Assembly (NCBI RefSeq): GCF_000588875.1
Contig: NZ_JEMV01000043.1
Location: 1-35,688, forward strand
Source: Sphingobium sp. Ant17
GTDB lineage: Bacteria; Pseudomonadota; Alphaproteobacteria; Sphingomonadales; Sphingomonadaceae
Length of the DNA: 35,688 nt
Reading direction: 5' to 3'
Shown here: piece after piece, positions 9,752 through 18,927 of the stretch
How the letters are laid out: each line of letters starts with the position of its first letter
Numbering within the stretch: position 1 is the first letter of the stretch
Translations under genes and position numbers: made by a program
Notes under the pieces: model-generated
Told to the model about the DNA's origin: nothing
What the model saw: only the letters and a program-made list of their open reading frames with translations
Database searches by the model: none

Positions 9752-10668
9752 TTAGGGCGGCGGCGCGTCCTCGTCAACGCAGCGTTGTGCCATCGTCGCC
9801 AGCGGATGGCGGCTGTTGACCAATTCGATCAGGCGGCGGCTGTCGACATGGGTGTAGATTTGCGTCGTGCCGATGTCAGCATGGCCCAGCATCGATTGGA
9901 GCGCGCGCAGATCCGCCCCGCCCTCCAGCAAATGCGTGGCAAAGGCGTGGCGCAACACATGGGGGCTGACCCGTTCCGGCGCGATGCCCGCTGCGGCGGC
10001 CAATGTCTTGACCAATTGATAGAGGCGGATGCGGCTGAGATAGGCTTTGCCGGAGGGGAATAGCCAAGGGCTGTCGAGCGGCACATGGGTCAGCCAGGTT
10101 GCGACCGCAGCACGCGCGCGATCGGAGATCGGCACCAGCCGCTCCCGCCCGCCCTTGCCCTTGAGGATCAGGAAGGGGCGATCCGACGCCAGCGCACGGC
10201 GCGGCAGCGACACCAGCTCAGTGGCGCGCAAGCCCGACCCATAGAGCAGTTCGATCAGGGCCGACAGCCGCCGGTCGTGCGGCGCAGGATGGGCCACCGC
10301 CAACCGCTCGTCGATCAAGGCGAAGAGCGAATCGACCTCGGCGGTGGACAATATCTTGGGCAGGGATCGCCGCGTCACGGGACGGGGAAGCGCGGCGGCG
10401 GGATTATCGAGGCGCAGCCTTCCTCTTCGAGAAAGGCGTAAAAGGCGCGCAGGGCCGAGGATTTGCGCGCAACCGAAGAGGCGGCAAGTGCCGCCCATGC
10501 CCCGGCGAGATCGCCGAGCCGTGCCTTGCTCGCCGCCACCAGACCGCCGACGATGGCGGCCGCACCGTGCAAGTCGGCGCGATAGGCCAGCAGCGTGTTG
10601 CGCGATGCGCCACGTTCCGCCGCCATCATTTCCAGAAAGCGGTCGATCAGGGCGTCATCATCCGCCAT
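9752..10668 (-). pseudogene. xerD: Tyrosine recombinase XerD, interrupted by one single-base frameshift
   Basis: XerD works with XerC at dif to resolve chromosome dimers. The N-terminal SAM-like domain is read from the ATG at 10668 (ERGASRNTLLAYRADL ... ALRAFYAFLEEEG), but that frame ends at 10375. The remainder continues in another frame from LRLDNPAAALPRP through the catalytic domain: GSGLRATELV (Arg), KGKGGRERLV (Lys), HVLRHAFATH (His-x-x-Arg), LGHADIGTTQIYTHV (His, Tyr). The junction is at about 10417. The full span is 917 bases, one short of 306 codons, so one inserted base restores a 305-residue XerD. All catalytic residues survive, favouring a sequence error or very recent loss. The next gene upstream ends 2 bases before the start. 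Confidence 0.88.
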
Positions 10669-10670
10669 GC

Positions 10671-12504
10671 TCAGGTGCGGCTGATCGCCTCCGCCGCGAT
10701 CATCCGCGCTTCGGGGTCCAGCCCGACACGATGAAGCGCGGCGACGACATGATAGAGATGCGCCGGTGGCAGGCGGCGCCAGTTGCGCCCCTGCATACCA
10801 ACGGCGGCGAGCAGGGCCACGGTCGCCTTCTCGCCGCGCTGCGCCGCTGCGCCGATCGCGCGCGCCCAGCGGCTGTTGGCGGCGAGCGCCACGCCATTAT
10901 CCTGCGCCAGCGATGCCGCATCATCGGCGGACAGTCGCGCCAAACCGGCAAGCGCCGCAATCAGCATCCGGCCTTTTTCCGGTCCTGCCTCATCGATATA
11001 GGTCGATATGCGGCCGCTGTTGATGTCCACCACCGGGCTTGGCGCACCCACGGCGAGCAGACCCCAAAATTGGGCCGCACCATCGCCGTCGATTTGGCCC
11101 AGCGCCCGCGCCCAGCGCGCCGCGTTGCGGTCATAGCCAGCCGTCAGCATCGACGCGACCAGATTGGCCGCATCGCGCGCGTCGGCCTGCGCCACCGGCA
11201 GCGCGGCGGCCGCCCGTGCGGTGGTGATCAGGCGACATAGTCGGGATTGCCATTGTCACGCCACAAGCGCTGCATCGCAGCGATGCGATTGCCCACCGTC
11301 GCCCCGGCATTGGCGGTGCGCAACGCATCGATCCGGTCCGCCATATCGGCGGGTGCGTCGCCTTCGGTGCTCATCTGGCCATAGAAGCCGACCAGCGCCG
11401 TGCTGGAGAATACGCCAAGGCGCGCCGCCACATCGACACCCGGCTGCCGCCGCACGGCGCTCAAGGCGGGCGCGCGCGCTTCCCAGGCGCGGACGTGCGG
11501 CCCCACCGTGCCAAACAGCGCATCGGGGATCTCGACATTGAGCGCCGTCGCAAGGCCAAAGCGCCACGCGGTCAATTGACTGACCGTATCCCATTCGATC
11601 TTCACCGACCGGCGGGCATTGAAACCGGTGCCGACGACCTTCTCCGCCAGCCGATAATCGATGCCGCGCACCACGCCGCGCCGCTGCGCCTGATTGAGCG
11701 CGCCGCTCGCGGTGCCCTGATCCCCCGACAGGGCGGCGCACATCGCGCGCGTCATGTCCCAGCCCGGCTCCTTGCTGACCCGCAGCGCCCCTTCCGACAA
11801 AGGGCAGAGGCCGGCGGGGTCCGCGCTCGCCAGATAGGTCTGCATCGCGATGGCGTAGAGGCGCGGGGTGTAGCGATCGGCATCGACGCTTTGCACCATG
11901 ATCCGGGCGCTGTCCGCCTCCCCCATGCGCAGCAGCAGCCAGGCGCGCTCGGCCGCCCAGTCCGCGCCGTCGATATCGCGCGGGGTGTCCGTCGCCGACA
12001 GCAAGGCGCGCCGCAGCAGGATCGACGCCCAGCGCGACAGGATCGGCGCATGCGTCTCCTTCATCAGCGTGGCGAGAAATTTGCCCGACTGGTTGCCGAA
12101 CGCATCCGGCTCCAGCCCGCGCGTCCGTGGCGTCAGCGGGCCGATGCGGGCGAGCGAGCGGCGCGCCGTATCGGGCAGGTCATATTTCGCCTTCTCCGCC
12201 GCCAGTTCTTCGGGCGTCAGCTCTTCTTCGGCTTCGGCCGTTGCATTGTCCGCTTCGGCCAATAGCGATGGGTCGGGGGGGAGTATCGGGGTAAAGGCCG
12301 GCGGCGATGACGCGGCCGGCGTTCCGGGGGCAGGTCGTGCGGGGGGCGGTGCAGGCGTCGGCGCTTCAGGCGCGTCGCCGAAGCCAGGTGGCAATAGCGA
12401 TTCGGGCGCTGTTGCGCCACCACCGGCAATGCCAGCGCCAGGGCAAAACTGCCCAGCGCCCATTTCGCCCTACTCCCTTTGAACGCGCCCCCTTTGCCCC
12501 GCAT
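10671..12504 (-). pseudogene. Large secreted helical protein of unknown function, two single-base frameshifts
   Basis: Three open frames join into one protein. From the ATG at 12504 there is a signal peptide (WALGSFALALALPVVAQ). At about 12409 the frame shifts into a Pro/Ala-rich linker (residues about 35-80), then acidic and helical sequence such as AWLLLRMGEADSARIM. At about 11231 it shifts again, from NPDYVA into LITTARAAAALPV, and runs to the stop at 10671. Adding one base at each junction gives exactly 612 codons (611 residues). The body looks like alpha-helical repeats (TPR-like in character) but no family is recognised. It lies 5 bases after a small membrane-protein gene and 2 bases before xerD, so it is probably an envelope protein in that operon. 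Confidence 0.72.
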
Positions 12505-12509
12505 GCGCC

Positions 12510-12698
12510 TTACTGGCCCAGCTTCTCGGCCGGGATGGCCTTTTCGACCTGCACCTGCGGCTGTTCGCCGCCGCGCGACCAGAAGAAGGCGAGCAAAAGA
12601 ATGACCAGCAGGACAAGGGCGATGGGCAGGATCGGCAGGTTGGTGCCACGGCGGCGGCTGCTGCCTTCGAAACTGCTGAAATTACGATTTTTCTTCAT
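12510..12698 (-). CDS. Small membrane protein of unknown function
   Basis: 62 residues starting at the ATG at 12698 (MKKNRNFSSFEG); the open frame extends further upstream but only through the divergent aroK promoter region. The N-terminus is basic and presumably cytoplasmic. One membrane helix (LPILPIALVLLVILLLAFFW, about residues 22-41) is followed by a short acidic or polar tail ending AIPAEKLGQ. It is 5 bases upstream of the large secreted-protein gene, so the two are likely co-transcribed and may act together. No family is recognised. Confidence 0.72.
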   Translation of the reverse strand: MKKNRNFSSFEGSSRRRGTNLPILPIALVLLVILLLAFFWSRGGEQPQVQVEKAIPAEKLGQ

Positions 12699-12742
12699 GT
12701 GTCCTTCTGCGGCTGAGCCGGGCGACGAGCAAAAGATGCGAT

Positions 12743-12770
12743 TTGCCTCTGTGACGGGGGGCTGTATAGC
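12743..12770 (+). promoter_or_regulatory. Possible aroK promoter overlapping a hairpin
   Basis: TTGCCT (12743-12748) and TATAGC (12765-12770) are 16 bases apart. The -10 falls inside a perfect GGGGCT/AGCCCC hairpin (12758-12773). Transcription would start near 12777, only about 4 bases before the aroK ATG at 12781, suggesting a nearly leaderless message. Confidence 0.4.
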
Positions 12771-12780
12771 CCCGCTCGGC

Positions 12781-13329
12781 ATGCAGCGAAACAGCAAATT
12801 CCCCCCATCCGTCGACCGGCGCGGTCCCATCGTCCTGGTGGGGATGATGGGCGTGGGCAAATCGACGGTCGGGCGGCGGCTGGCGGCGCGGCTGGGGCTG
12901 GCGTTCGTCGATGCCGATGAGGAAATCGAGAAGGCGGCGGGCATGAGCGTGAGCGAGATTTTCGCCCGCTATGACGAAGCCTATTTCCGCGACGGCGAGC
13001 GGCGGGTGATCGCAAGGCTGATGGATGGCGCGCCCAAGGTGATCGCGACCGGGGGCGGCGCGTTCATGCAGGACGAGACCCGCGCGCTGATCCTGGAACA
13101 GGCGACGGCGATCTGGCTGGATGCCGACATCGACGTGCTGGTGGACAGGGTGTCGCGGCGTGAGGGACGCCCCCTGCTCAAGGATCGCGATCCGCGCACG
13201 GTGCTGACCGAACTGACGGCGGTGCGCAATCCCATCTATGCGCTCGCCCCCATCCACGTCAAAAGCGTCGCCGCGCCGCATGAAGTGACGGTCGAACGCA
13301 TCATGGAGCAATTGACGGCATGGCAATAG
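12781..13329 (+). CDS. aroK: Shikimate kinase
   Basis: 182 residues from the ATG at 12781; an in-frame ATG at 12736 would add residues unlike the family. The enzyme phosphorylates shikimate to shikimate-3-phosphate with ATP. Walker A GMMGVGKS is at residues 21-28, the shikimate-binding DADEEIE at about 43-49, the GGGAF loop near 88, and the lid arginine region RREGRPLLKDRD is present. Its stop overlaps the start of aroB by 10 bases, indicating translational coupling. It is divergent from the small membrane-protein gene at 12698. Confidence 0.95.
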   Translation: MQRNSKFPPSVDRRGPIVLVGMMGVGKSTVGRRLAARLGLAFVDADEEIEKAAGMSVSEIFARYDEAYFRDGERRVIARLMDGAPKVIATGGGAFMQDETRALILEQATAIWLDADIDVLVDRVSRREGRPLLKDRDPRTVLTELTAVRNPIYALAPIHVKSVAAPHEVTVERIMEQLTAWQ

Positions 13330-14426
13330 TGCAGGTCGCGCTGGGCGCGCGCAGTTACGACATCCCTATCGAGCAGGGTGCGCTCGATCGCGCAGGCGAT
13401 CTGCTCAGCCCCTATGCCCGCAACGGGCGGCTGGTGGTCGTCACCGACGCGCATGTCGCGGCCGCGCAACTGCCCCGGCTGGACGCCAGCCTGCGCGCTG
13501 TCGGCATCATGGCCGAGCCGATCATCCTGCCGCCGGGCGAACAGACCAAAAGCTGGCGGCATCTCGAACAATTGCTCGACGCGCTGCTGGCGATGGAGAT
13601 CGAGCGCGGCGACCATATCGTCGCGCTGGGCGGCGGCGTGATCGGTGATCTGGTCGGCTTTGCCGCCTCGATCCTCAAGCGCGGCTGCCATTTCATCCAG
13701 GTGCCGACCACTTTGTTGGCGCAGGTGGATTCGTCGGTCGGCGGCAAGACCGCGATCAATACGCGGGCGGGGAAAAATCTGGTCGGCAGCTTCTATCAGC
13801 CTGCCCTCGTGCTGATCGATCCGTCGACGCTCGATAGCCTGCCGCCACGCGAAACCCGCGCGGGCTATGCCGAAGTCGTCAAATATGGCCTGATCGACGA
13901 TCCCGTCTTCTTCGCCTGGTGCGAGGCGCATGCCGGTGGCCTGCTGGCGGGCGATCCCGCCGCGCGCACCTATGCGATCGAACGGAGCGTCCGCGCCAAG
14001 GCGGCGATCGTTGCCGATGACGAGCGCGAGACATCGGGCCGCCGCGCGCTGCTCAACCTTGGCCACACGTTCGGCCATGCGCTGGAGGCCGATACCGGCT
14101 TTTCCGACACGCTGCTCCATGGCGAAGGCGTTGCGGCGGGCATGGCACTGGCGTTCCGCTACTCCGCGCGGCTGGGTCTGTGCCCGCAGGCGGATGCCGA
14201 CCGGGTAACCGCGCATCTGCGATCCATGGGCCTGCCCTACGACCTCGCCACCGCGCATGTCACCGCCGATGGCGCGGCGTTGGTCGGCCATATGCTGCAC
14301 GACAAGAAGATGGCGGCGGGCACCCTGCCCTTCTTGCTGGCGCGCGGCATCGGCCAGACATTCTTGTCGAAGGATGTCGCGCTGGCCGATGTGGCGGCGT
14401 TTCTGGATGCGGACCGGGCGGGATAA
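13320..14426 (+). CDS. aroB: 3-Dehydroquinate synthase
   Basis: 368 residues. It converts DAHP to 3-dehydroquinate, the second shikimate-pathway step, using NAD and a divalent metal. The NAD-binding motif GGGVIGDLVGFAAS is near residues 103-116, PTTLLAQVDSSVGGKTAIN near 130-148, and the metal-binding histidines lie in LNLGHTFGHALE and LLHGEGVA. The ATG at 13320 lies within the end of aroK. Length is typical and the gene undamaged. It is followed by a long inverted repeat and a terminator shared with rpmE. Confidence 0.97.
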   Translation: MAIVQVALGARSYDIPIEQGALDRAGDLLSPYARNGRLVVVTDAHVAAAQLPRLDASLRAVGIMAEPIILPPGEQTKSWRHLEQLLDALLAMEIERGDHIVALGGGVIGDLVGFAASILKRGCHFIQVPTTLLAQVDSSVGGKTAINTRAGKNLVGSFYQPALVLIDPSTLDSLPPRETRAGYAEVVKYGLIDDPVFFAWCEAHAGGLLAGDPAARTYAIERSVRAKAAIVADDERETSGRRALLNLGHTFGHALEADTGFSDTLLHGEGVAAGMALAFRYSARLGLCPQADADRVTAHLRSMGLPYDLATAHVTADGAALVGHMLHDKKMAAGTLPFLLARGIGQTFLSKDVALADVAAFLDADRAG

Positions 14427-14468
14427 CGCCCTCGCGCCCGCAACTACATATATTATCGGAAGTCATCC

Positions 14469-14542
14469 CCGTTCGCTTCGAGCGAAGTCGAGAAGCGGCG
14501 AGCGCTGTACGGGCGTTTCTCGACTTCGCTCGAAACGAACGG
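14469..14542. repeat. Long inverted repeat, two 29-base arms
   Basis: The arm at 14469-14497 and the arm at 14514-14542 are reverse complements at 27 of 29 positions, with a 16-base loop. Both mismatches would be G-U pairs in RNA. Each arm carries the core TTCGAGCGAAGTCGAGAA, which I recognise as a common dispersed repeat of sphingomonads. It lies between aroB and rpmE (convergent) and is not coding. Confidence 0.85.
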
Positions 14543-14561
14543 AACTTCTCTTCCCAAACCA

Positions 14562-14588
14562 AAAAGGGCGCCCAGTGGGCACCCTTTT
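14562..14588 (-). terminator. Terminator after rpmE
   Basis: AAAAGGGCGCCCA-G-TGGGCACCCTTTT is nearly symmetric: GGG/CCC and GCC/GGC pairs are flanked by A- and T-runs. On the minus strand it ends in five Ts and sits 21 bases after the rpmE stop. It can also stop aroB transcripts. Confidence 0.75.
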
Positions 14589-14609
14589 CATTCAACCATC
14601 GAAGGCCGA

Positions 14610-14834
14610 TTACTTCTTCAGCGTCAGACCACCGAAACGCTTGTTGAAGCGAGCCACCTGGCCACCGGTGTCCATCTGGCGGTTGCCGCCGGTCCAGGCC
14701 GGATGCGACTTGGGATCGATGTCGAGCGCCAGCGTGTCACCTTCCTTGCCCCAGGTCGAGCGGGTCTGGAAGGTCGTGCCGTCGGTCATCTGCACGGTGA
14801 TCATGTGGTAGTCGGGGTGGGTATTGGCCTTCAT
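14610..14834 (-). CDS. rpmE: 50S ribosomal protein L31
   Basis: 74 residues starting [19 protein letters not shown]. This is a small protein at the 50S subunit that helps bridge the two ribosomal subunits. The sequence has no cysteines, so it is the zinc-independent (C-minus) form. It is a single-gene unit with its own terminator and is convergent with aroB. Confidence 0.95.
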   Translation of the reverse strand: MKANTHPDYHMITVQMTDGTTFQTRSTWGKEGDTLALDIDPKSHPAWTGGNRQMDTGGQVARFNKRFGGLTLKK

Positions 14835-14941
14835 GGCGTAACGCTCCGTATGTGCCGGTTCCGACCGGCTGTGGATGCTGCAAATAGCGAAGGCGCGCCG
14901 TTAGCGGGTTCGGCGCGCCTTGGCAAGGGATAACCCCTTAT

Positions 14942-14968
14942 CGTCATGCCAGCGGATGCTGGCATCTC
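14942..14968 (+). repeat. REP-like palindrome (left member of inverted pair)
   Basis: CGTCATGCCAGC, a short loop, then GCTGGCATCTC forms a hairpin with an 8-bp stem (ATGCCAGC/GCTGGCAT). It is matched in inverted orientation by 14998-15024, with the stem base pair G-C replaced by C-G in the partner. Confidence 0.82.
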
Positions 14969-14997
14969 TCTTTCTTGCTCGTGGCGCGAAGAAAAGT

Positions 14998-15024
14998 GAG
15001 ATCCCAGCTTTCGCTGGGATGACG
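14998..15024 (-). repeat. REP-like palindrome (right member of inverted pair)
   Basis: GAGATCCCAGC, loop, GCTGGGATGACG. Read on the minus strand it matches the element at 14942-14968 except for four bases, two of which are a compensatory stem-pair swap. It lies between rpmE and fabZ, 11 bases after the fabZ stop. Confidence 0.82.
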
Positions 15025-15035
15025 GAAGGGTTGGC

Positions 15036-15512
15036 TTAATCCTTGGGCGGATCGGAAATCATGGCGACGAACTGCGCTTCGGCAGCCAGTTTGTCGCCGA
15101 GCATCGCCTTGCCGCTGAACTTGCAGATCGCGCCGCGATTCTGCGTCACTTCGACATGCAGGTCGAGCAGGCAGCCTGGCTCCACCGGCGATCGGAACTT
15201 GGCTCCGTCGATGCTCATGAAATAGACGAGCTTGCCGGTATCGGCGAGTTGCATCGACTCCACGGCCAGGACGCCCGCCGCCTGCGCCATCGCTTCGACG
15301 ATCAGCACGCCGGGCATGATCGGCCGGGTTGGAAAATGTCCCTGGAAAAAGGGCTCGTTCACCGACACCGCCTTGATCGCGTGGATCGACTGGTTCGGCA
15401 CCAGCGACACCACGCGGTCAATCAGCAACATCGGATAGCGATGCGGCAGCGCAGCCATGACCCGACGGACATCCATCGGGCCAAGCGCGGTCGTTTCAAC
15501 CTCTCCCGTCAT
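15036..15512 (-). CDS. fabZ: 3-Hydroxyacyl-[acyl-carrier-protein] dehydratase FabZ
   Basis: 158 residues from the ATG at 15512; the longer open frame reads back into ompH. It dehydrates 3-hydroxyacyl-ACP in fatty-acid elongation. The hot-dog fold catalytic residues are visible: His59 in [13 protein letters not shown] and Glu73 in [11 protein letters not shown]. It follows ompH by 5 bases. In most Proteobacteria lpxD precedes it and lpxA follows it; here both are absent, consistent with an LPS-less sphingomonad. Confidence 0.96.
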   Translation of the reverse strand: MTGEVETTALGPMDVRRVMAALPHRYPMLLIDRVVSLVPNQSIHAIKAVSVNEPFFQGHFPTRPIMPGVLIVEAMAQAAGVLAVESMQLADTGKLVYFMSIDGAKFRSPVEPGCLLDLHVEVTQNRGAICKFSGKAMLGDKLAAEAQFVAMISDPPKD

Positions 15513-15517
15513 TCTTA

Positions 15518-16159
15518 TCAGCGCGACTTGGGAGCCTGCGCCGGGGCAGCGGCCGGAGCCCCCTGGCGACCGCCGGGCTGCCAACCGGCAGGCGGAGTGA
15601 TCGACACGCTGGGGACCAGCGCGTTGAGTTCGGTGATCACGGCAGGGGTGATGTCCGCGCCCGCGCCGAAGCTTTCGGTTGCCCCCTTCTTGAACACGAT
15701 CTCGGACTTGGTCTTGGCGGTCGCCGCCTTCAGCGCGTCGTCCAGCTTGGCGACGAGCTGTTCCTCGACATAGGCGCGCGCGATGGCGATCGGCTGGCCC
15801 ATGCGCTGCAGTTCGGCCTGCGCGGTCTGCTGCGTCTGCTGATATTGCTGATATTGGGTTTCGATCGCCGGGGTCGGCTTGTTGCCTGCGGCCTTCAGTG
15901 CGGCCTGGAGCGCATCGCCCTTGGTCTTGAGATCGGTTTCGATCGCGGTACGGCGCGTGTTGAGCGCGTCGATCTGCGGCTTGTAGGTGGTCTGCATCTG
16001 GCCGATGGCGGTGGTGTAGGCCGTGCTCTTGGCGACGGCTTCTTCCAGATCGACGACCGCGAGGCCCGACTTGGTCTGGGCCACGGCCGGCATAGCGGTC
16101 AGCGCGATGGCAGTCATGGGCGCGAGAGCGAGCGCAGCGGCTTTGAACATGGTCTTCAT
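15518..16159 (-). CDS. OmpH/Skp family periplasmic chaperone
   Basis: 213 residues. The signal peptide is [20 protein letters not shown]... ending AVAQ. The mature part begins [19 protein letters not shown], matching the Skp/OmpH start, followed by a long Gln/Ala-rich helical region (about 60-125) expected to form the coiled tentacles, and a second small strand region near 155-175. Skp trimers hold unfolded outer-membrane proteins on their way to BamA. Its start overlaps the bamA stop by one base. The Pro/Ala/Gln-rich tail after residue 190 is an extension. Confidence 0.9.
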   Translation of the reverse strand: MKTMFKAAALALAPMTAIALTAMPAVAQTKSGLAVVDLEEAVAKSTAYTTAIGQMQTTYKPQIDALNTRRTAIETDLKTKGDALQAALKAAGNKPTPAIETQYQQYQQTQQTAQAELQRMGQPIAIARAYVEEQLVAKLDDALKAATAKTKSEIVFKKGATESFGAGADITPAVITELNALVPSVSITPPAGWQPGGRQGAPAAAPAQAPKSR

Positions 16160-18855
16160 CAGAATTGAGTCCCTACATTGAAGGTAATGAGTTTGTTATC
16201 GTCGCCAGGCTCCTTGAGCAGCGCCCTGGCAATGTCGATGCGGAACGGGCCGAAGGGCGAGTTCCAGTTGACGCCAAAGCCCACCGACAGGCGCGGCTTG
16301 AGCGTATCGCCGAGATAGACTTCCTCGAAGGCACCGCCTGCATAACTGGCGACGAACCCGGTCGGTGCCGCGTCGCAGTTGCCGATGGACGGCGCCCTGA
16401 CCTGTGTGGTCGAACCGGTATTGCCTGTCGCTGGCGCCACAGTGCAATAGCCTGCAAATTTGCCATCGCCATTTACCAGCGTCGGGCTCTTCAACCCGGC
16501 GACGGCACCAACGTCCATGAAGATCGAGGGACGCAGGCCCATTTCGCGCGCGCCGGAGCCAAGCGGAATTTCGACCTCCGCCCGCGCGAGATAATAGATT
16601 TTACCGCCCAGCGCGTCATCGGACACGTTGTTGTTGCTATTGTCGCGGACATAGCTGGTCGTGCCATCGTCATTGGTCTGCGCCTGCAGATAGAAGCGCT
16701 TCACGCGCGGGCCGACGCCGCGAATGTCGAAACCGCGGAACTGCGGTTCGCCCAGGAAGAAGCGATCGACCAGACGGACCTTTTCGACCAATTGCCCCGT
16801 CGCATCGCGGCGTTCGCCTTCCAGGCTGTGGATATAACCGCCCTCGGCCGAGATCGAGAAGATGAAGCCGCTGCCCAGCGGGAAGAATTTCGAGCCGTTG
16901 AGCCGCGTCTTGATATATTTGACGTTACCGCCAAGCCCGGCAAAATCCTGGCTGAGAACGACATTATGGCCCCGCGTCGGCCGAATGCGGTTGTCCCGCG
17001 TGTCGTAGATCAGCGAGTAGCCGAGCGAGGACGTGGTGCGCTTGCCGATGGCGTCGCACAAATAGCGACCCGCGATAAGGGGGTCGCACTCCCGCGTACC
17101 GTCGCCATCCGTGTCGGAATAATAGGTGTCTTCGTCCAGCGTCGTATCATCGAAATTGAGCTGATAACGCAGCGCCAGCGACATATATTCGGTGATCGGA
17201 ACACCCGCGCGCAGCTGGAAGCCGGTCGACGTATTTTCATAAGTCGTGTCGCGCGTATTGCTGGTTAGATAGCGGAAGCTGTTGAGATCGCGGCGGTAGA
17301 TGTCGCCGCCCAGCGCGATATTCTTGTCCATGAAATAGGGTTCGGTGAACCCCAGTTCGATCGACTTGGAATAGGCCGAATAATTGACCGAGGTGCGCAA
17401 TTCCTGGCCCTTGCCGCGGAAGTTGCGCTGCGTGATCGACGCCGACACGATGAAACGTTCGAGCGACGAGAAGCCGGCCGACAGCGACAATTCGCCGGTC
17501 GATTTTTCCTGCACGTTGGTTTCGAGGACGATGCGGTCGGGCGCGGAGCCCGGCTTCTGCTCGATGTCCAGCTTCTCCTGGAAATAGCCGAGCGAATTGA
17601 TCCGATCCTTCGACCGTTTGACGAGGAAGCTGTTGAACGCATCCCCTTCGGCCAGACGGAATTCGCGGCGGACCACCTTGTCCTGCGTCAGCGTATTGCC
17701 ATTGATGTCGACCCGTTCGACATAAACGCGCGGCGCGTTGGCGATGCGGAAGTTGATCCCCATCGTCAGCGTGTCCTTGTCGCGGTTGAAGTCCGGCGAC
17801 ACTTCGGCAAAGGCATAGCCGAACAGGCCGGCGGTCTCGCTCAGCGTGTCGACCGTATCCTCGACCTGCTTGGCGTTGTACCAATCGCCCTTCTTCATCG
17901 GCAGACGCTTGGTCAGGCCATCGCCCGACAGGTCGCGAATATCCGATTCGACCTTTACGTCGCCGAACTTGTAGCGTTCGCCTTCTTCCACCACATAGGT
18001 GATGATGAAGTCCTGCTTGTCCGGCGTCAGTTCGGCAACCGCCGAAATCACGCGGAAATCCGCATAGCCTTCGGTCAGATAAAATTGGCGCAGCTTCTGC
18101 TGGTCATAGGCCAGACGATCGGGATCATAGCTGGTGCCCGACGAAAAGAGGCGGAACCAGCGCGACTGTTTGGTCACCATCTGGCTGCGCAGCGCGCCGT
18201 CCTTGAACTTGTCGTTGCCGATGATGTTGATCTGGCGAACCTTGGACTTTGGCCCTTCGCTGATCTCATAGACGATATCGACGCGGTTCTGGTCGAGTTG
18301 CACCAGCTTGGGTTCGATCGTCGCGGCAAAGCGGCCCTGGCGGCGATAGAGTTCGACGATGCGGGCGACGTCGGCGCGCACCTTGGACCGGGTATAGATT
18401 TGGCGCGGGGCCAGCTTGATCTCGGGACGGATCTTGTCTTCCTTCAACCGCTTATTGCCTTCCAGCACGATGCGGTTGATGACCGGATTTTCCTTCACCT
18501 CGATGATCAGCGCGCCATTGTCGTTGCGGATCTGGACGTCGGCGAACAATTCGGTCTCATACAGGTCGCGCAGACCCTGATCGAGGCTTTCCTGGCTGTA
18601 GGGCTGGCCGATGCGCAGCTTGGTGTAGGACAGGACCGTGCCGGATTCGAGCCGCTGCGTGCCCGTAACGGTGATGCTGCTGATCGTGCCCAGTGACGCG
18701 GGCAGCGACGCCGGTGCCACCACGGGCGCGGGAGCAGCAGCATCCTGTGCCATCGCAGGAAACGCAGAAAGACCTGCGATCATCGTCGTCGCCAACAAGG
18801 CAGCCACGACCGGGCGCTGCCTCTTGCTGCTGTTCATCGCTGTCACCCGCATCAC
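16159..18855 (-). CDS. bamA: Outer membrane protein assembly factor BamA
   Basis: 898 residues. It is the central subunit of the BAM complex that inserts beta-barrel proteins in the outer membrane. The signal peptide ends near AMAQD (about residue 37). POTRA domains follow ([21 protein letters not shown], then [19 protein letters not shown] and further repeats), then the 16-strand barrel with the conserved loop-6 [19 protein letters not shown] and a terminal phenylalanine (FNVGTQF). Alternative starts are ATGs at 18852 and 18837; both keep the signal peptide. It follows rseP by 72 bases and couples to ompH. Confidence 0.96.
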   Translation of the reverse strand: MMRVTAMNSSKRQRPVVAALLATTMIAGLSAFPAMAQDAAAPAPVVAPASLPASLGTISSITVTGTQRLESGTVLSYTKLRIGQPYSQESLDQGLRDLYETELFADVQIRNDNGALIIEVKENPVINRIVLEGNKRLKEDKIRPEIKLAPRQIYTRSKVRADVARIVELYRRQGRFAATIEPKLVQLDQNRVDIVYEISEGPKSKVRQINIIGNDKFKDGALRSQMVTKQSRWFRLFSSGTSYDPDRLAYDQQKLRQFYLTEGYADFRVISAVAELTPDKQDFIITYVVEEGERYKFGDVKVESDIRDLSGDGLTKRLPMKKGDWYNAKQVEDTVDTLSETAGLFGYAFAEVSPDFNRDKDTLTMGINFRIANAPRVYVERVDINGNTLTQDKVVRREFRLAEGDAFNSFLVKRSKDRINSLGYFQEKLDIEQKPGSAPDRIVLETNVQEKSTGELSLSAGFSSLERFIVSASITQRNFRGKGQELRTSVNYSAYSKSIELGFTEPYFMDKNIALGGDIYRRDLNSFRYLTSNTRDTTYENTSTGFQLRAGVPITEYMSLALRYQLNFDDTTLDEDTYYSDTDGDGTRECDPLIAGRYLCDAIGKRTTSSLGYSLIYDTRDNRIRPTRGHNVVLSQDFAGLGGNVKYIKTRLNGSKFFPLGSGFIFSISAEGGYIHSLEGERRDATGQLVEKVRLVDRFFLGEPQFRGFDIRGVGPRVKRFYLQAQTNDDGTTSYVRDNSNNNVSDDALGGKIYYLARAEVEIPLGSGAREMGLRPSIFMDVGAVAGLKSPTLVNGDGKFAGYCTVAPATGNTGSTTQVRAPSIGNCDAAPTGFVASYAGGAFEEVYLGDTLKPRLSVGFGVNWNSPFGPFRIDIARALLKEPGDDNKLITFNVGTQF

Positions 18856-18927
18856 CTCAAAAACTCGAAAAATTTTGTTTCCGCCGCAACAGACGTCGCC
18901 AAACCGGGCTTCCCTGCCCGATGCACG

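Noticed and set aside
12307..12780. N-terminal extension of aroK to 12307
   Set aside because: It would run antisense through the small membrane-protein gene and lacks shikimate kinase similarity before 12781.
16165..17268. 367-codon plus-strand frame inside bamA
   Set aside because: An antisense shadow of the well-supported bamA gene.
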